A DNA stretch of 37,391 bases from contig CAYZJV010000023.1 in NCBI GenBank assembly GCA_964478945.1, positions 1-37,391 of the forward strand, read 5' to 3'. Shown here one piece after another: positions 25,081-33,815 of this stretch. The notes beneath the pieces are model-generated. The model was not told the DNA's origin and ran no database searches. It worked only from the letters and a program-made list of their open reading frames with translations. Source of the stretch: CAYZJV01 sp964478945. GTDB taxonomy: Bacteria; Spirochaetota; Spirochaetia; Sphaerochaetales; Sphaerochaetaceae. A program made the translations under genes and the position numbers. Every line of letters begins with the position of its first letter. Positions within the stretch are counted from its first letter, which is position 1.

Positions 25081-26039
25081 TGAAACGGAAAGTATTGGCA
25101 CTGGTATGTGTAATCCTGATGCTTGGGTCTTTCGTATGGGCGGCCGGACAACAGGATAAGGCTGGAGACGCGGGAGCTATGCCGAAAGTCGGATACAGCC
25201 CTGGTGATATGGCTAACGAGTCACAAGCCTTCTCGGCCAAGATGTTCTTGAAGTATGGTCCAGAATATGGTCTCGATGTGCAGATTCTTGATGGAAAGGG
25301 CGATGCGCAGGTTCAGGCACAAGTCGTCACCAACGCGATTGCACAGGGACTGAAGGCCATCTATATCAATCCCAACGATATCAATGCAATCATACCAAGT
25401 CTTATGCAAGCTCAGAATGCCGGTTTGATAGTCGGTATGTTCAGTAGTGACGTTCCACCGGAGCATGCGTCGGTTCGTGATTTCTTTGTCGGGGTGAACG
25501 ATGACATGGCAGGTGAGGCTGCTGCCCAAGCCTTCATCAACAACTTCCCCAACGGTGCGAAGATTGTTGAGATCGGTGGTCAGTCGGGACACGATGCACA
25601 AATCAAACGGCATGACGGTTTCAACAAGACCATTGCCGGTACCGGTATCGAAGTGATCGATTACAAGGCGACACAACAGTGGTCGACCGCAGAAGCGATG
25701 GCGATCATGGAAGATATGATCACCAAATGGGGTAAGGACATCGAGGGTGTGTTCTGTCACTGGGACAATGGTGCCACCGGTGTGATCGGAGCTCTTAAGG
25801 CTGCTGGAATGGAGGATGTGTTCATCGTGGCTGTCGATGGCAACCGTGCGGGATTCGAACAGGTGTTGAGTGGAGACCAGGCGGTCACCATCATGCAGAA
25901 TTTCGAAACCCACGTGACCAAATCCCTCGATATGACCAATACCTTGCTCGCCGGAGGTTCGGTCGAGCCGGTGAACTTCATTCCCCTTGATATCGTGAGT
26001 TTGGAGAATATCGATGAATTCACTCCTCCGGAGTGGTAG
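25080..26039 (+). CDS. Periplasmic sugar-binding protein of a ribose-type ABC importer
   Basis: A 319-residue exported solute-binding protein. The signal peptide is MKRKVLALV followed by a hydrophobic core, with a cleavage site near VWA-AGQQ. The mature part has the two-lobe periplasmic-binding fold of the RbsB type: VGYSPGDMANESQAF near the N-terminus, IYINPNDINAIIP in lobe 1, and FIVAVDGNRAGFEQV in lobe 2. The ATG at 25080 has GGAGG six bases upstream; the ATG at 25077 is too close. It heads the operon with one ATPase, two permeases, a ROK kinase and a DeoR regulator. The ligand is unknown; an anhydrohexitol or related polyol is suggested by context. Confidence 0.85.
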   Translation: MKRKVLALVCVILMLGSFVWAAGQQDKAGDAGAMPKVGYSPGDMANESQAFSAKMFLKYGPEYGLDVQILDGKGDAQVQAQVVTNAIAQGLKAIYINPNDINAIIPSLMQAQNAGLIVGMFSSDVPPEHASVRDFFVGVNDDMAGEAAAQAFINNFPNGAKIVEIGGQSGHDAQIKRHDGFNKTIAGTGIEVIDYKATQQWSTAEAMAIMEDMITKWGKDIEGVFCHWDNGATGVIGALKAAGMEDVFIVAVDGNRAGFEQVLSGDQAVTIMQNFETHVTKSLDMTNTLLAGGSVEPVNFIPLDIVSLENIDEFTPPEW

Positions 26040-26056
26040 GACCAACATCCCTTTCT

Positions 26057-26086
26057 AGGCCTGTCCCCATTCGAGGGGGCAGGCCT
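26057..26086 (+). promoter_or_regulatory. Intercistronic hairpin after the binding-protein gene
   Basis: AGGCCTGTCCCC (26057-26068) pairs with GGGGGCAGGCCT (26075-26086), twelve pairs with one T-G wobble and a six-base loop. No T-run follows. Such hairpins often protect the upstream message and lower expression of the ATPase and permeases relative to the binding protein. Confidence 0.6.
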
Positions 26087-26116
26087 GTCTGCAAATCATG
26101 AACAAGGATGTGAATT

Positions 26117-27634
26117 ATGAACATGAAAACCAAGGATACCATTCTGACCATCTCGAATGTTTCAAAATCATTTCCAGGGGTGAAGGCACTCGACAATGTC
26201 TCCATTGAAGTGCACAAAGGAACCGTGCATGGAATCGTAGGAGAGAACGGAGCTGGCAAGTCGACACTCATGAAGATATTGTCCGGTGTATACCAGAAGG
26301 ATTCCGGAACCATTGTATTCGATGGAAAAACGATTGAATCCACCACTCCCCACCAAGCAATGCAAATGGGGTTGAGCATCATCTATCAGGAGCTGAACCT
26401 AGTGAACACCATGACGGTTGGGGAGAATATTTTTCTCGGTAGGTTCAAGGAAATGAAGGGAATGCGTGGTACCCATCTTGCGGCTGCGAAACTCTTGCAA
26501 AGTATTTCTTGTGATATTGATACCAATAGGCTTGTGGCCGAGCTCAGTGTTTCTCAAAAGCAGATGGTGGAGATCACAAAGGCGCTATCATTCGATTCCA
26601 AACTGATCATCATGGATGAGCCGAGCAGTAGCCTCACCTCCGATGAAATGAAGGAGTTGGTGCAGATTATCCACCAGCTGAAGGCGAAGGGGATCTCGAT
26701 CATCTACATCAGTCACAAATTGGATGAAATATTCGATTTCTGTGATGAAGTGACGGTGATGAGGGATGGCAAGGTGGTGGACAACAAGCCGATTGCCGAA
26801 ATATCCCGTAATGAGATGATTTCCTTGATGGTCGGGCGTTCGATCGAGAATGAGTTTCCAGAACGCCCCCGTTGTGCTGGCGAAGTGTTGATGCAGGTTC
26901 GGTCAATCCGCACGAAGAAGCTCGATGATATCTCCTTCGACCTCCACAAGGGAGAAATCCTCGGTTTGGTTGGATTGGTGGGAGCCGGCCGTACCGAAAT
27001 CGTGAGGGCGCTCTTCGCAGCCGACAAGGTGAAAGGTCATGAAGTGTTGATCGAAGGAATGAGGGTGGAAATCAAGACACCACGGGATGCAATAAAGGTG
27101 GGAATGGGTTTTGTTCCCGAGGATAGGAAGTTGCAAGGCCTTGTGTTGCCGTTTTCGGTTGAATCGAATATCTCGATGGCAAGTCTCGAAAGAATTTCTC
27201 ATGCTGGTTTTGTGAACAAAAAGAAGGAGAGGGATATCGCCGAGAGGCAGATCAAGGCGTTCGGTATCAAGACTCCATCATCACGCACCCGTGTGAAAAG
27301 TCTTTCCGGTGGCAATCAACAGAAATGTATTGTCGGTCGCTGGATGGAATTGAATCCGAGGATTCTCATCATGGATGAGCCGACTAGGGGAATCGATGTT
27401 GGTGCCAAATACGATATCTACCTGTTGATGAAGCAGATCGTCGAGCATGGGGGATCGGTCATTCTCATATCTTCGGAGTTGCCGGAAGTTCTGAACATGA
27501 GCAACAGGGTGATCACAATTTGCGATGGACGTATTACAGGAGAATTCGATCCTGAGAAGGCAACAGCCGATGAGATAATGGCAAAAGCATTCGAATTTGA
27601 GAACGAGGGGATGGGCGCATGTCTGGAAAACTAA
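26117..27634 (+). CDS. RbsA-type double ATPase of the sugar ABC importer
   Basis: A 505-residue protein with two ABC ATPase halves, as in RbsA/MglA. First half: Walker A GENGAGKST, signature-like LSVSQKQMVE, Walker B LIIMDEPSSSL. Second half: degenerate Walker A GLVGAGRTE typical of the family, signature SGGNQQK, and ILIMDEPTRGID. AAGGA lies eight bases before the ATG at 26117. Its 3' end overlaps the first permease gene by 16 bases. It energises import through the two permeases that follow. Confidence 0.93.
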   Translation: MNMKTKDTILTISNVSKSFPGVKALDNVSIEVHKGTVHGIVGENGAGKSTLMKILSGVYQKDSGTIVFDGKTIESTTPHQAMQMGLSIIYQELNLVNTMTVGENIFLGRFKEMKGMRGTHLAAAKLLQSISCDIDTNRLVAELSVSQKQMVEITKALSFDSKLIIMDEPSSSLTSDEMKELVQIIHQLKAKGISIIYISHKLDEIFDFCDEVTVMRDGKVVDNKPIAEISRNEMISLMVGRSIENEFPERPRCAGEVLMQVRSIRTKKLDDISFDLHKGEILGLVGLVGAGRTEIVRALFAADKVKGHEVLIEGMRVEIKTPRDAIKVGMGFVPEDRKLQGLVLPFSVESNISMASLERISHAGFVNKKKERDIAERQIKAFGIKTPSSRTRVKSLSGGNQQKCIVGRWMELNPRILIMDEPTRGIDVGAKYDIYLLMKQIVEHGGSVILISSELPEVLNMSNRVITICDGRITGEFDPEKATADEIMAKAFEFENEGMGACLEN

Positions 27635-28593
27635 GAATGAGGCACAATCCATTTGATGTGCTTGGAGAATATCTGGTGATCGTTGCCATCGCACTCTTGG
27701 TGGTGGTTACGATATTTGTGGAACCCAAGTTCCTCTCTCCGGGGAACATGACCAACATCATGCGGCAATTTGGTCCTCTCATCATGGTGGCCTTGGGCAT
27801 GACGTTCGTGATCATCGGAGGGTTCATCGATCTCTCTGTAGCTGGGATCATGTCTCTGGTCGCTGTGGTCACACTCTCTTTGATCGAGCCTCTGGGACAA
27901 GTTCCCGCCTTGTTGATCGGTTTGCTGCTTGGAGCTGCGTGTGGATATCTCAATTCGATCCTGATTCTACTCAGCGGAGCCATCACTCAGGCGGAAGGCC
28001 TTTTCATCACGTATGGAATGAGCGTGTTGTATGGAGGTGTCGCTCTGGTCTACACCGGTGGTGTCACCGACCATATGTCGTACATCTCCCGTGATTATTC
28101 CTTGTTCACTGCGATAGGGACAGGGACCGTGGGGATATTTTCAGTCTCGTTCCTCATATTCCTCGTCGCTCTGGCAGCCCTCTACGTCTTTCATGAGAAG
28201 ACCTACCTGGGAAGAACGATAAACTTAACCGGTGGGAATAAGACTGCCGCGAGATTGTCGGGAATTTCGATCAACAAGAGTATCACCATCATCTACACCA
28301 TTTCCGGCCTCATGACCGCTCTTGGCGCGATAGTGCTATTCGCACGTGTTACAACCGCCTCTCCGGTATTGGGAAAAAATTTCGAGACCAATGCGATTTT
28401 GTCGGTTGTGGTTGGAGGAACTTCGCTTTCGGGAGGCAACGGCAATGTGATCAGGACCGTTCTGGGAACCATGTTGGTCATCCTGCTGGCAAACTGCATG
28501 AATCTGCTCGGTGTTTCGGTATTCATGCAGAATGTAATGAAAGGTGCGATTCTAATTCTGGCCATATGGCTCGACAACCGTAAGGAACACTAG
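27619..28593 (+). CDS. RbsC-type ABC permease 1
   Basis: A 324-residue membrane protein with about 8-10 hydrophobic segments. GMTFVIIGGFIDLSVAGIMSL and the C-terminal VVVGGTSLSGGNGNV are signatures of the RbsC/XylH family. The start overlaps the ATPase gene, with a GAGGGG site upstream. It is probably paired with permease 2 as a heterodimer. Confidence 0.9.
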   Translation: MSGKLRMRHNPFDVLGEYLVIVAIALLVVVTIFVEPKFLSPGNMTNIMRQFGPLIMVALGMTFVIIGGFIDLSVAGIMSLVAVVTLSLIEPLGQVPALLIGLLLGAACGYLNSILILLSGAITQAEGLFITYGMSVLYGGVALVYTGGVTDHMSYISRDYSLFTAIGTGTVGIFSVSFLIFLVALAALYVFHEKTYLGRTINLTGGNKTAARLSGISINKSITIIYTISGLMTALGAIVLFARVTTASPVLGKNFETNAILSVVVGGTSLSGGNGNVIRTVLGTMLVILLANCMNLLGVSVFMQNVMKGAILILAIWLDNRKEH

Positions 28594-28603
28594 GGGGAAT
28601 GTG

Positions 28604-29566
28604 ATGAAGATTCAAGTGAAGAATACCTTTTTCAGGAAAGTCGGGAATCACAAGGCTTCTATAGCTGTTTTGGCGATGCTGGTCGCGATGTTGTTCTTTC
28701 CCACCAATTTCTATACAAGGTTCAATATTTTCGATCTGCTCAACTCGGCTTCAATTCTTCTGGTGCTCGCCTTCGGCATCACATTCGTTATCATCGCCGG
28801 AGGGATTGATCTTTCCATCGGTGGCATCATGGTGGTGAGTGGCATAGTCACCATCAAATTGATGGAATTCACCCCCATATGGGTGAGTATCGTCGGTGGG
28901 TTGTGCTCCGGGGTATTGATCGGGCTGGTCAATGGGTATCTTGTGGTCTATCAGAAGACCGAGCCCTTCATCATCACTTTGGGGATGGGCCTATTGCTCA
29001 CTGGCCTCGCACAGCAGCTTACCGATGCACATCCGATTGCAGCACCGAATCCCAAGTTCATGTTGATGGCAAATGGGTTTCTGTTTGGCGTGATTCCCCA
29101 TCTGGTATTGATCATGTTGGCGACACTATTCATTGCATACAGTGTATTGCGGTATACACAATTCGGTCGAAATTGCTATGCGATCGGGGGGGACTATGAG
29201 GTTGCCGAGTATTCTGGAATAAGTGTGCGAAAAATCAAGACCATGACGTATGTGATTTGTGGTTTTGCCGCCGCACTTGGTGGTATACTTCTCTCATCGA
29301 AATTGAATTCGGGTTCTTCGGTGTATGGAGAGACCACTGCCTTGACGGTAATCAGTGCCGTTGTGGTGGGAGGCACATCTCTTGCTGGAGGTATGGGAGG
29401 AATTCCCCAAACAGCGATGGGGCTGCTGGTCTTCGGAATTATGGAGAATGCAATGAACATGTTGCGTATCAATCCTTACATCCAAATCATCTTGAGAGGA
29501 GTTGTGATCGTGACGATCCTTTGTCTCGACAGCTATAGCCGGAAGAAGAAACGTGAAGATGTGTGA
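28604..29566 (+). CDS. RbsC-type ABC permease 2
   Basis: A 320-residue RbsC-like permease, homologous to its neighbour but clearly diverged (GITFVIIAGGIDLSIGGIMV; VVGGTSLAGGMGGIPQT). The ATG at 28604 has AGGGGG six bases upstream; the GTG at 28601 is less well placed. Two different permeases in one operon suggest a heteromeric channel. Confidence 0.9.
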   Translation: MKIQVKNTFFRKVGNHKASIAVLAMLVAMLFFPTNFYTRFNIFDLLNSASILLVLAFGITFVIIAGGIDLSIGGIMVVSGIVTIKLMEFTPIWVSIVGGLCSGVLIGLVNGYLVVYQKTEPFIITLGMGLLLTGLAQQLTDAHPIAAPNPKFMLMANGFLFGVIPHLVLIMLATLFIAYSVLRYTQFGRNCYAIGGDYEVAEYSGISVRKIKTMTYVICGFAAALGGILLSSKLNSGSSVYGETTALTVISAVVVGGTSLAGGMGGIPQTAMGLLVFGIMENAMNMLRINPYIQIILRGVVIVTILCLDSYSRKKKREDV

Positions 29567-29580
29567 CAGATGGGGGTAGG

Positions 29581-30540
29581 ATGAAGAAGTTCTTGTGTGG
29601 TGTCGATGTCGGTGGAACCAAGCTCTCGGCCGGTCTATTCGAGGAGGATGGGACATATATCGATAGTAGGATAGTGTTCAACCATACCACATTGGGGTGT
29701 GATGGTATAACCGACTCGATCGTGGTGATCGTTCGTGAGTTGTTGGATGCCCATGGTCTTGATGAGAGCCAGCTGTGGGGTATCGGAGTAGGGATTGCGG
29801 GACATATCAATTCCAAGAAGGGTTTGATCATCACTTCAAGCAATTTCAAATCCTGCTTCAGGAATTATCCTCTGAGATCCAAGCTGGCAAGGAAGTTCAG
29901 GACCAATATCATCGTGGACAACGATGCAAACGCACAGGCGTATGGTGAGTTCAAATTCGGTGCTGGGAAGACCTTCTCCAATATTGTGTTCATCACGGTC
30001 AGTTCCGGGGTGGGCAGTGGAATCATCGTTGATGGGAATCTTGTAAGGGGTATGGCGGGAACCGCCGGCGAAATCGGTCACACCATCATCGATCCATACT
30101 CTGAGATCGAGTGTTCGTGCGGAAACAAGGGCTGTCTCATGTCGATCTCAAGCGGTCACTATCTACCCCAGTTGTATCTCAGGTATCTGAAGCGTGGATA
30201 TGTTTCCCAAATCGGTATCTCCGAAGACAATCTGGATGCGTTCGATGGCAGGATGCTGGAGGAAGGGGTGAAGCGGGACGATGAGATATCGAAGCATGTG
30301 TTGAACGATTCGGCAAGCGCCGTTGGGGTAGGGTTATACAATCTATTCCAGATCCTTAATCCAGAGATCTTCATCCTGGGTGGAGGGTTGGTGAACATAG
30401 GGGAGATATATATTGAGCTCATCGAAAAGCGTTTCTTGTCTTTGGTGAGGCACATGATGTATGATAGGGTTGAGATTCGGTCCTCCGCATTGGGATGCAA
30501 TGCAGGATTACTTGGAGCAGCCGCACTCACATTGGAATGA
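29581..30540 (+). CDS. ROK-family sugar kinase with an altered GCxE motif
   Basis: A 319-residue ROK protein without an N-terminal DNA-binding domain, therefore a kinase rather than a repressor. Phosphate-1: GVDVGGTKLSAGLF. Catalytic base D115 in DNDANAQAYGE. Sugar motif GEIGH at 163-167 (E164, H167). Zinc motif C178-x-C180-G-x2-G-C185. The residue after GCL, almost always Glu in ROK kinases and a contact to the C1 side of the sugar, is Met (M187). This fits a sugar lacking the anomeric hydroxyl, such as a 1,5-anhydrohexitol, but that is inference. It starts 14 bases after permease 2; the stop overlaps the regulator start by four bases. Confidence 0.8.
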   Translation: MKKFLCGVDVGGTKLSAGLFEEDGTYIDSRIVFNHTTLGCDGITDSIVVIVRELLDAHGLDESQLWGIGVGIAGHINSKKGLIITSSNFKSCFRNYPLRSKLARKFRTNIIVDNDANAQAYGEFKFGAGKTFSNIVFITVSSGVGSGIIVDGNLVRGMAGTAGEIGHTIIDPYSEIECSCGNKGCLMSISSGHYLPQLYLRYLKRGYVSQIGISEDNLDAFDGRMLEEGVKRDDEISKHVLNDSASAVGVGLYNLFQILNPEIFILGGGLVNIGEIYIELIEKRFLSLVRHMMYDRVEIRSSALGCNAGLLGAAALTLE

Positions 30541-31292
30541 ACATGACAAAAAGACATAGACAGATTTTGCACATACTGGCCGATGGCCGGAAGGTCACGG
30601 TACACGAGTTTGCGGAGAAGCTTAAAGTTTCCCAAGCCACCATCAGGCAGGACCTCACCTCGTTGGAAAACAGTGGGTTCCTTAAACGGGTCCATGGTGG
30701 TGCCCTTCTTGATGAGACCGATGACATCTCACATAGAATGGGAGTCAACTACGAAGAGAAGCTGAAGATTGCGAAGACCGCGGTACAGTATGTTGAGGAT
30801 GGAGAGACCATCCTCATCGAATCTGGTTCGATCAATGCACTTTTCGCACTTGAGGTGGTGAAGAAGCGGAAGAATGTGACGGTGATCACCTTGAACGCCT
30901 TCATTGCGCGGCAAATCGCAAAGCAAGCTGAAAATCATGTGATACTTTTAGGTGGTATTTTCCAGCCCGAAAGTGAATGCGTGGTGGGCAATCTGGTGAA
31001 GGAATGCCTGAAGGTACTCAATTTCAGCAAGGCGTTCATAGGTGTGGATGGTTTCACGGAGCACACGGGATTCACAGGTCGGGATATGATGAGAGCCGAT
31101 ATCAATGCGACGATCGGAAAGATCAGTCCGAATACTTTCGTCCTCACCGATTCTTCGAAGTTCGGGAAGATCAACCTCTCCAAATATTTCGATGTGGAGG
31201 ATGTGGATCATATCATTACCGACAGAAATATATCCCAAGTATATCTGGACTATTTGCGCACGACGAATGTCGATGTGGTGATTCCCGAGTAA
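30537..31292 (+). CDS. DeoR-family transcriptional regulator
   Basis: A 251-residue regulator. The N-terminal HTH (RHRQILHILADGRKVTV onward, with SQATIRQDLTSLE as recognition region and FLKRVHGGA as wing) is followed by a DeoR effector domain related to sugar-phosphate isomerases (VQYVEDGETILIESGS, GRDMMRADINATI, VLTDSSKFGK). DeoR proteins usually respond to sugar phosphates, which fits a product of the adjacent kinase. The ATG at 30537 overlaps the kinase stop (ATGA); the ATG at 30543 is an alternative. It probably controls this operon and perhaps the divergent PflD-like one through the palindromes between them. Confidence 0.88.
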   Translation: MNMTKRHRQILHILADGRKVTVHEFAEKLKVSQATIRQDLTSLENSGFLKRVHGGALLDETDDISHRMGVNYEEKLKIAKTAVQYVEDGETILIESGSINALFALEVVKKRKNVTVITLNAFIARQIAKQAENHVILLGGIFQPESECVVGNLVKECLKVLNFSKAFIGVDGFTEHTGFTGRDMMRADINATIGKISPNTFVLTDSSKFGKINLSKYFDVEDVDHIITDRNISQVYLDYLRTTNVDVVIPE

Positions 31293-31379
31293 AGCCATTC
31301 ATTTGCCAGAACTGAACGATTCCCATTTCCTAAGGCAAACAGCCCAATGATATGTTGTTGTCACTCGATCTTGGTACGT

Positions 31380-31415
31380 AAAAAAACAGCCGCCCGGTTT
31401 TTCAGACCGAGCGGC
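31380..31415 (-). terminator. Intrinsic terminator of the orphan ABC ATPase gene
   Basis: On the minus strand GCCGCTCGGT pairs with ACCGGGCGGC (one mismatch) around a seven-base loop, followed by TG and seven T (31386..31380). A clean rho-independent terminator. On the plus strand there is no T-run, and I see no clear terminator for the DeoR gene. Confidence 0.85.
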
Positions 31416-31443
31416 AGATGACATTTGCAGTGTCTTTCTTCTC

Positions 31444-32538
31444 TTAACGGATAGCCAATTCCGTCTCCATATCAAAGAACTTGACCTTGTTCAGATCCGG
31501 GATAAGGCTGATCTTCTGTTCAACTTTCAATACGATATGCGGTTCGATCTTACCTATCATCTGATGCTTGCCGGCGGTCACATAAATGTGTGTTTCGGAA
31601 CCGAGAGGTTCGATCACACTGACTTCACCATTGATGGTGGTGTCCTCGATAATGTCATCCGAGAATGTCACATCTTCGGGGCGAATGCCAAAGGTGACCT
31701 TCTTTCCCACGTAATCGGCGAGCAACTTGTTCTGAGTTTCATTGAGCTTGATGCGGAAAGTTCCTTCATCGGCATACAGCTGTTTTCCTTCCGCTTTGAT
31801 CTCCACGGTCATGAAGTTCATTGGAGGTGAACCGATGAATCCAGCGACGAACTTGTTGTTGGGTTCATTGTAGAGCTCAAGCGGTCCACCGATCTGCTGG
31901 ATGATTCCCAGTTTCATCACGACGATCTTGTCAGCCATGGTGAGCGCCTCGACCTGGTCGTGGGTAACATAGATCATCGTTGCCTTGAGTCTGTTGTGCA
32001 ACGAGGAGATCTCCGCCCTCATCTGTACGCGTAATTTGGCATCCAAGTTGGAAAGCGGTTCATCGAAAAGGAATACCTTTGGTTTGCGGACAATGGCACG
32101 GCCGACTGCAACACGCTGTCTCTGACCACCGGAGAGTGCCTTGGGTTTCCTGTCGAGCAACTGTTCGATGTCCAAGATCTTGGCAGCTTCCTTCACACGC
32201 TGATCGATCTCTTCCTTCGGGAACTTGCGGATCTTCAGTCCGAACGCCATATTGTCGTAGACGCTCATGTGGGGATACAGTGCATAGTTCTGGAATACCA
32301 TTGCGATATCGCGATCTTTCGGCGGAACGTCGTTGACCATTTTTCCGTCGATGTAGAGTTCACCGTCCGAGATATCCTCGAGACCGGCGACCATGCGGAG
32401 AGTAGTGGACTTTCCGCAACCGGAAGGACCTACGAGAACGACGAATTCCCTGTCCTTGATGTCGATGTTGACATTGTCGACGGCTTTGACATTGCCGTCA
32501 TACACCTTGGTGATGTTCTTCAATTCAACTGTGGCCAT
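31444..32538 (-). CDS. Orphan MsmX/UgpC-type sugar ABC ATPase
   Basis: A 364-residue ATPase of the MalK/MsmX/UgpC type. Walker A GPSGCGKST, Q loop FQNYALYPH, signature LSGGQRQR, Walker B FLFDEPLSNLD, H loop THD, and a C-terminal OB-like regulatory domain (residues ~240-364; FGIRPEDV). It stands alone between its own promoter and terminator with no permease or binding-protein partner. In Gram-positives and spirochaetes such an ATPase can energise several carbohydrate importers encoded elsewhere; that role is inferred. The ATG follows GGGGG. It does not obviously belong to the RbsA-type importer nearby, which has its own ATPase. Confidence 0.88.
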   Translation of the reverse strand: MATVELKNITKVYDGNVKAVDNVNIDIKDREFVVLVGPSGCGKSTTLRMVAGLEDISDGELYIDGKMVNDVPPKDRDIAMVFQNYALYPHMSVYDNMAFGLKIRKFPKEEIDQRVKEAAKILDIEQLLDRKPKALSGGQRQRVAVGRAIVRKPKVFLFDEPLSNLDAKLRVQMRAEISSLHNRLKATMIYVTHDQVEALTMADKIVVMKLGIIQQIGGPLELYNEPNNKFVAGFIGSPPMNFMTVEIKAEGKQLYADEGTFRIKLNETQNKLLADYVGKKVTFGIRPEDVTFSDDIIEDTTINGEVSVIEPLGSETHIYVTAGKHQMIGKIEPHIVLKVEQKISLIPDLNKVKFFDMETELAIR

Positions 32539-32568
32539 AAAAACCCCCTGTTTATCTTATTGGCCTTC

Positions 32569-32597
32569 AGTGTACCCCCGACCTTGGGGGTTGTCAA
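32569..32597 (-). promoter_or_regulatory. Promoter of the orphan ATPase with a palindrome in its spacer
   Basis: Minus-strand TTGACA (32597..32592), 17-base spacer, TACACT (32574..32569). The spacer plus one base is ACCCCC-AAGGTC-GGGGGT (32591..32574), a palindrome with perfect six-base arms placed between the -35 and -10 boxes. Confidence 0.75.
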
Positions 32598-32643
32598 TGA
32601 AAAGGACCTTTCTGTTTACAAATCGTCACCGAAATGGGTTGGG

Positions 32644-32680
32644 AAAAGAAAATCCCCGGGTAGCCAAACCCCCGGGGATT
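32644..32680 (-). terminator. Terminator of the FbpABC-like operon
   Basis: AATCCCCGGG pairs with CCCGGGGATT (32651-32660 with 32671-32680), ten pairs and a ten-base loop, followed on the minus strand by TTCTTTT. It comes just after the ATPase stop at 32705. Confidence 0.85.
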
Positions 32681-32704
32681 GTACATTGGAGACGGTTCCC
32701 TTGT

Positions 32705-33805
32705 TTATGCTTCATCCTCGGCAAGGATTCTCACCCTGTCGGGACTGAAGTCAATGGAAACATCCTCTCCCTCCTTGAAGACCCGTTTCGAATGGGGATC
32801 GTCGATTTGCACCAGGACTTCACCGAATGGTGTGGAGACGAACGATTCCAGACTGTTGCCGAGATAGACGTTCATCCTTACCTTGCCGTCGATGTGCCCC
32901 TTTCCCTTTTCCTCCAATCTCAATGATTCGGGCCGTGCCATGAGCACCGCACTGTCTCCGACATTCACATTTGGAGCGGCTTGAGAGACTTTGACTTCCT
33001 TGCCTCCGAGGTCGCAGGACCAGTACTTTGTTTCCTTGGATCCAATCTTCACGGGAAAGAAGGCCGCCTTTCCCACGAATCCCGCCACGAATCGGCTGTC
33101 GGGTTGTTCGTAGATCTGTTCCGGAGCTCCGATTTGTCTGATGAAGCCATTCTTCATCACGATAACCCTATCCGAAAGGCTCATTGCCTCAACCCGGTCG
33201 TGGGTGACATAGATTGCCGTGATCCCAAGTGTCCTCTGGATACGTTTGATTTCTACCCGCATCTGTTCCCTCAACAGCGCATCGAGATTCGAAAGCGGTT
33301 CATCGAGCAATAGTACGGATGGAGTGACGATGAGGGACCTGGCCAAAGCCACCCGCTGCTGCTGTCCTCCGGACAACTTTCCCGGTGCACGGTCGCCATA
33401 GGTTGCCAAACCGACCAGATCGAGCGATTCATTCACCCGCTTCTTGATTTCATCGGTGGCGATTTTCCTGAGTTTGAGACCATAGGCCACATTGTCGAAT
33501 ACGCTCATATGGGGAAACAGTCCGTAACTTTGGAACATGGTGGCGGTATCGCGTTTGTTGGGAGGAAGCATGGTGACATCGGTATCCCCGATGAAGATCT
33601 TTCCATCGGTGGGTAGCTCGAATCCAGCGACCATACGCAATGTGGTGGTTTTTCCACAACCCGAAGGTCCCAACAGTGTCACCAACTCCCCAGGCTCCAC
33701 TACGAACTCGGCTCCATTCACCGCTATGACGTCCGCCTTGCCTTTCACATCCTTGAACTTCTTCGTGACATTTTTCAATGTGACAGAAACACTTTTCTTT
33801 TCCAT
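32705..33805 (-). CDS. FbpC/AfuC-type ABC importer ATPase
   Basis: A 366-residue ATPase. Walker A GPSGCGKTT, Q loop FQSYGLFPH, signature LSGGQQQR, Walker B VLLLDEPLSNLD, H loop THD, and a C-terminal TOBE-like domain (VLMARPESLRLEE). It is the last gene of a minus-strand operon with the binding protein and the fused permease, starting 10 bases after the permease stop, with AAGGA upstream. It belongs to the iron(III)/phosphonate/sugar-phosphate subgroup of importers; the cargo is not decided by the ATPase. Confidence 0.88.
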   Translation of the reverse strand: MEKKSVSVTLKNVTKKFKDVKGKADVIAVNGAEFVVEPGELVTLLGPSGCGKTTTLRMVAGFELPTDGKIFIGDTDVTMLPPNKRDTATMFQSYGLFPHMSVFDNVAYGLKLRKIATDEIKKRVNESLDLVGLATYGDRAPGKLSGGQQQRVALARSLIVTPSVLLLDEPLSNLDALLREQMRVEIKRIQRTLGITAIYVTHDRVEAMSLSDRVIVMKNGFIRQIGAPEQIYEQPDSRFVAGFVGKAAFFPVKIGSKETKYWSCDLGGKEVKVSQAAPNVNVGDSAVLMARPESLRLEEKGKGHIDGKVRMNVYLGNSLESFVSTPFGEVLVQIDDPHSKRVFKEGEDVSIDFSPDRVRILAEDEA

Positions 33806-33815
33806 GTTGGTTCCT

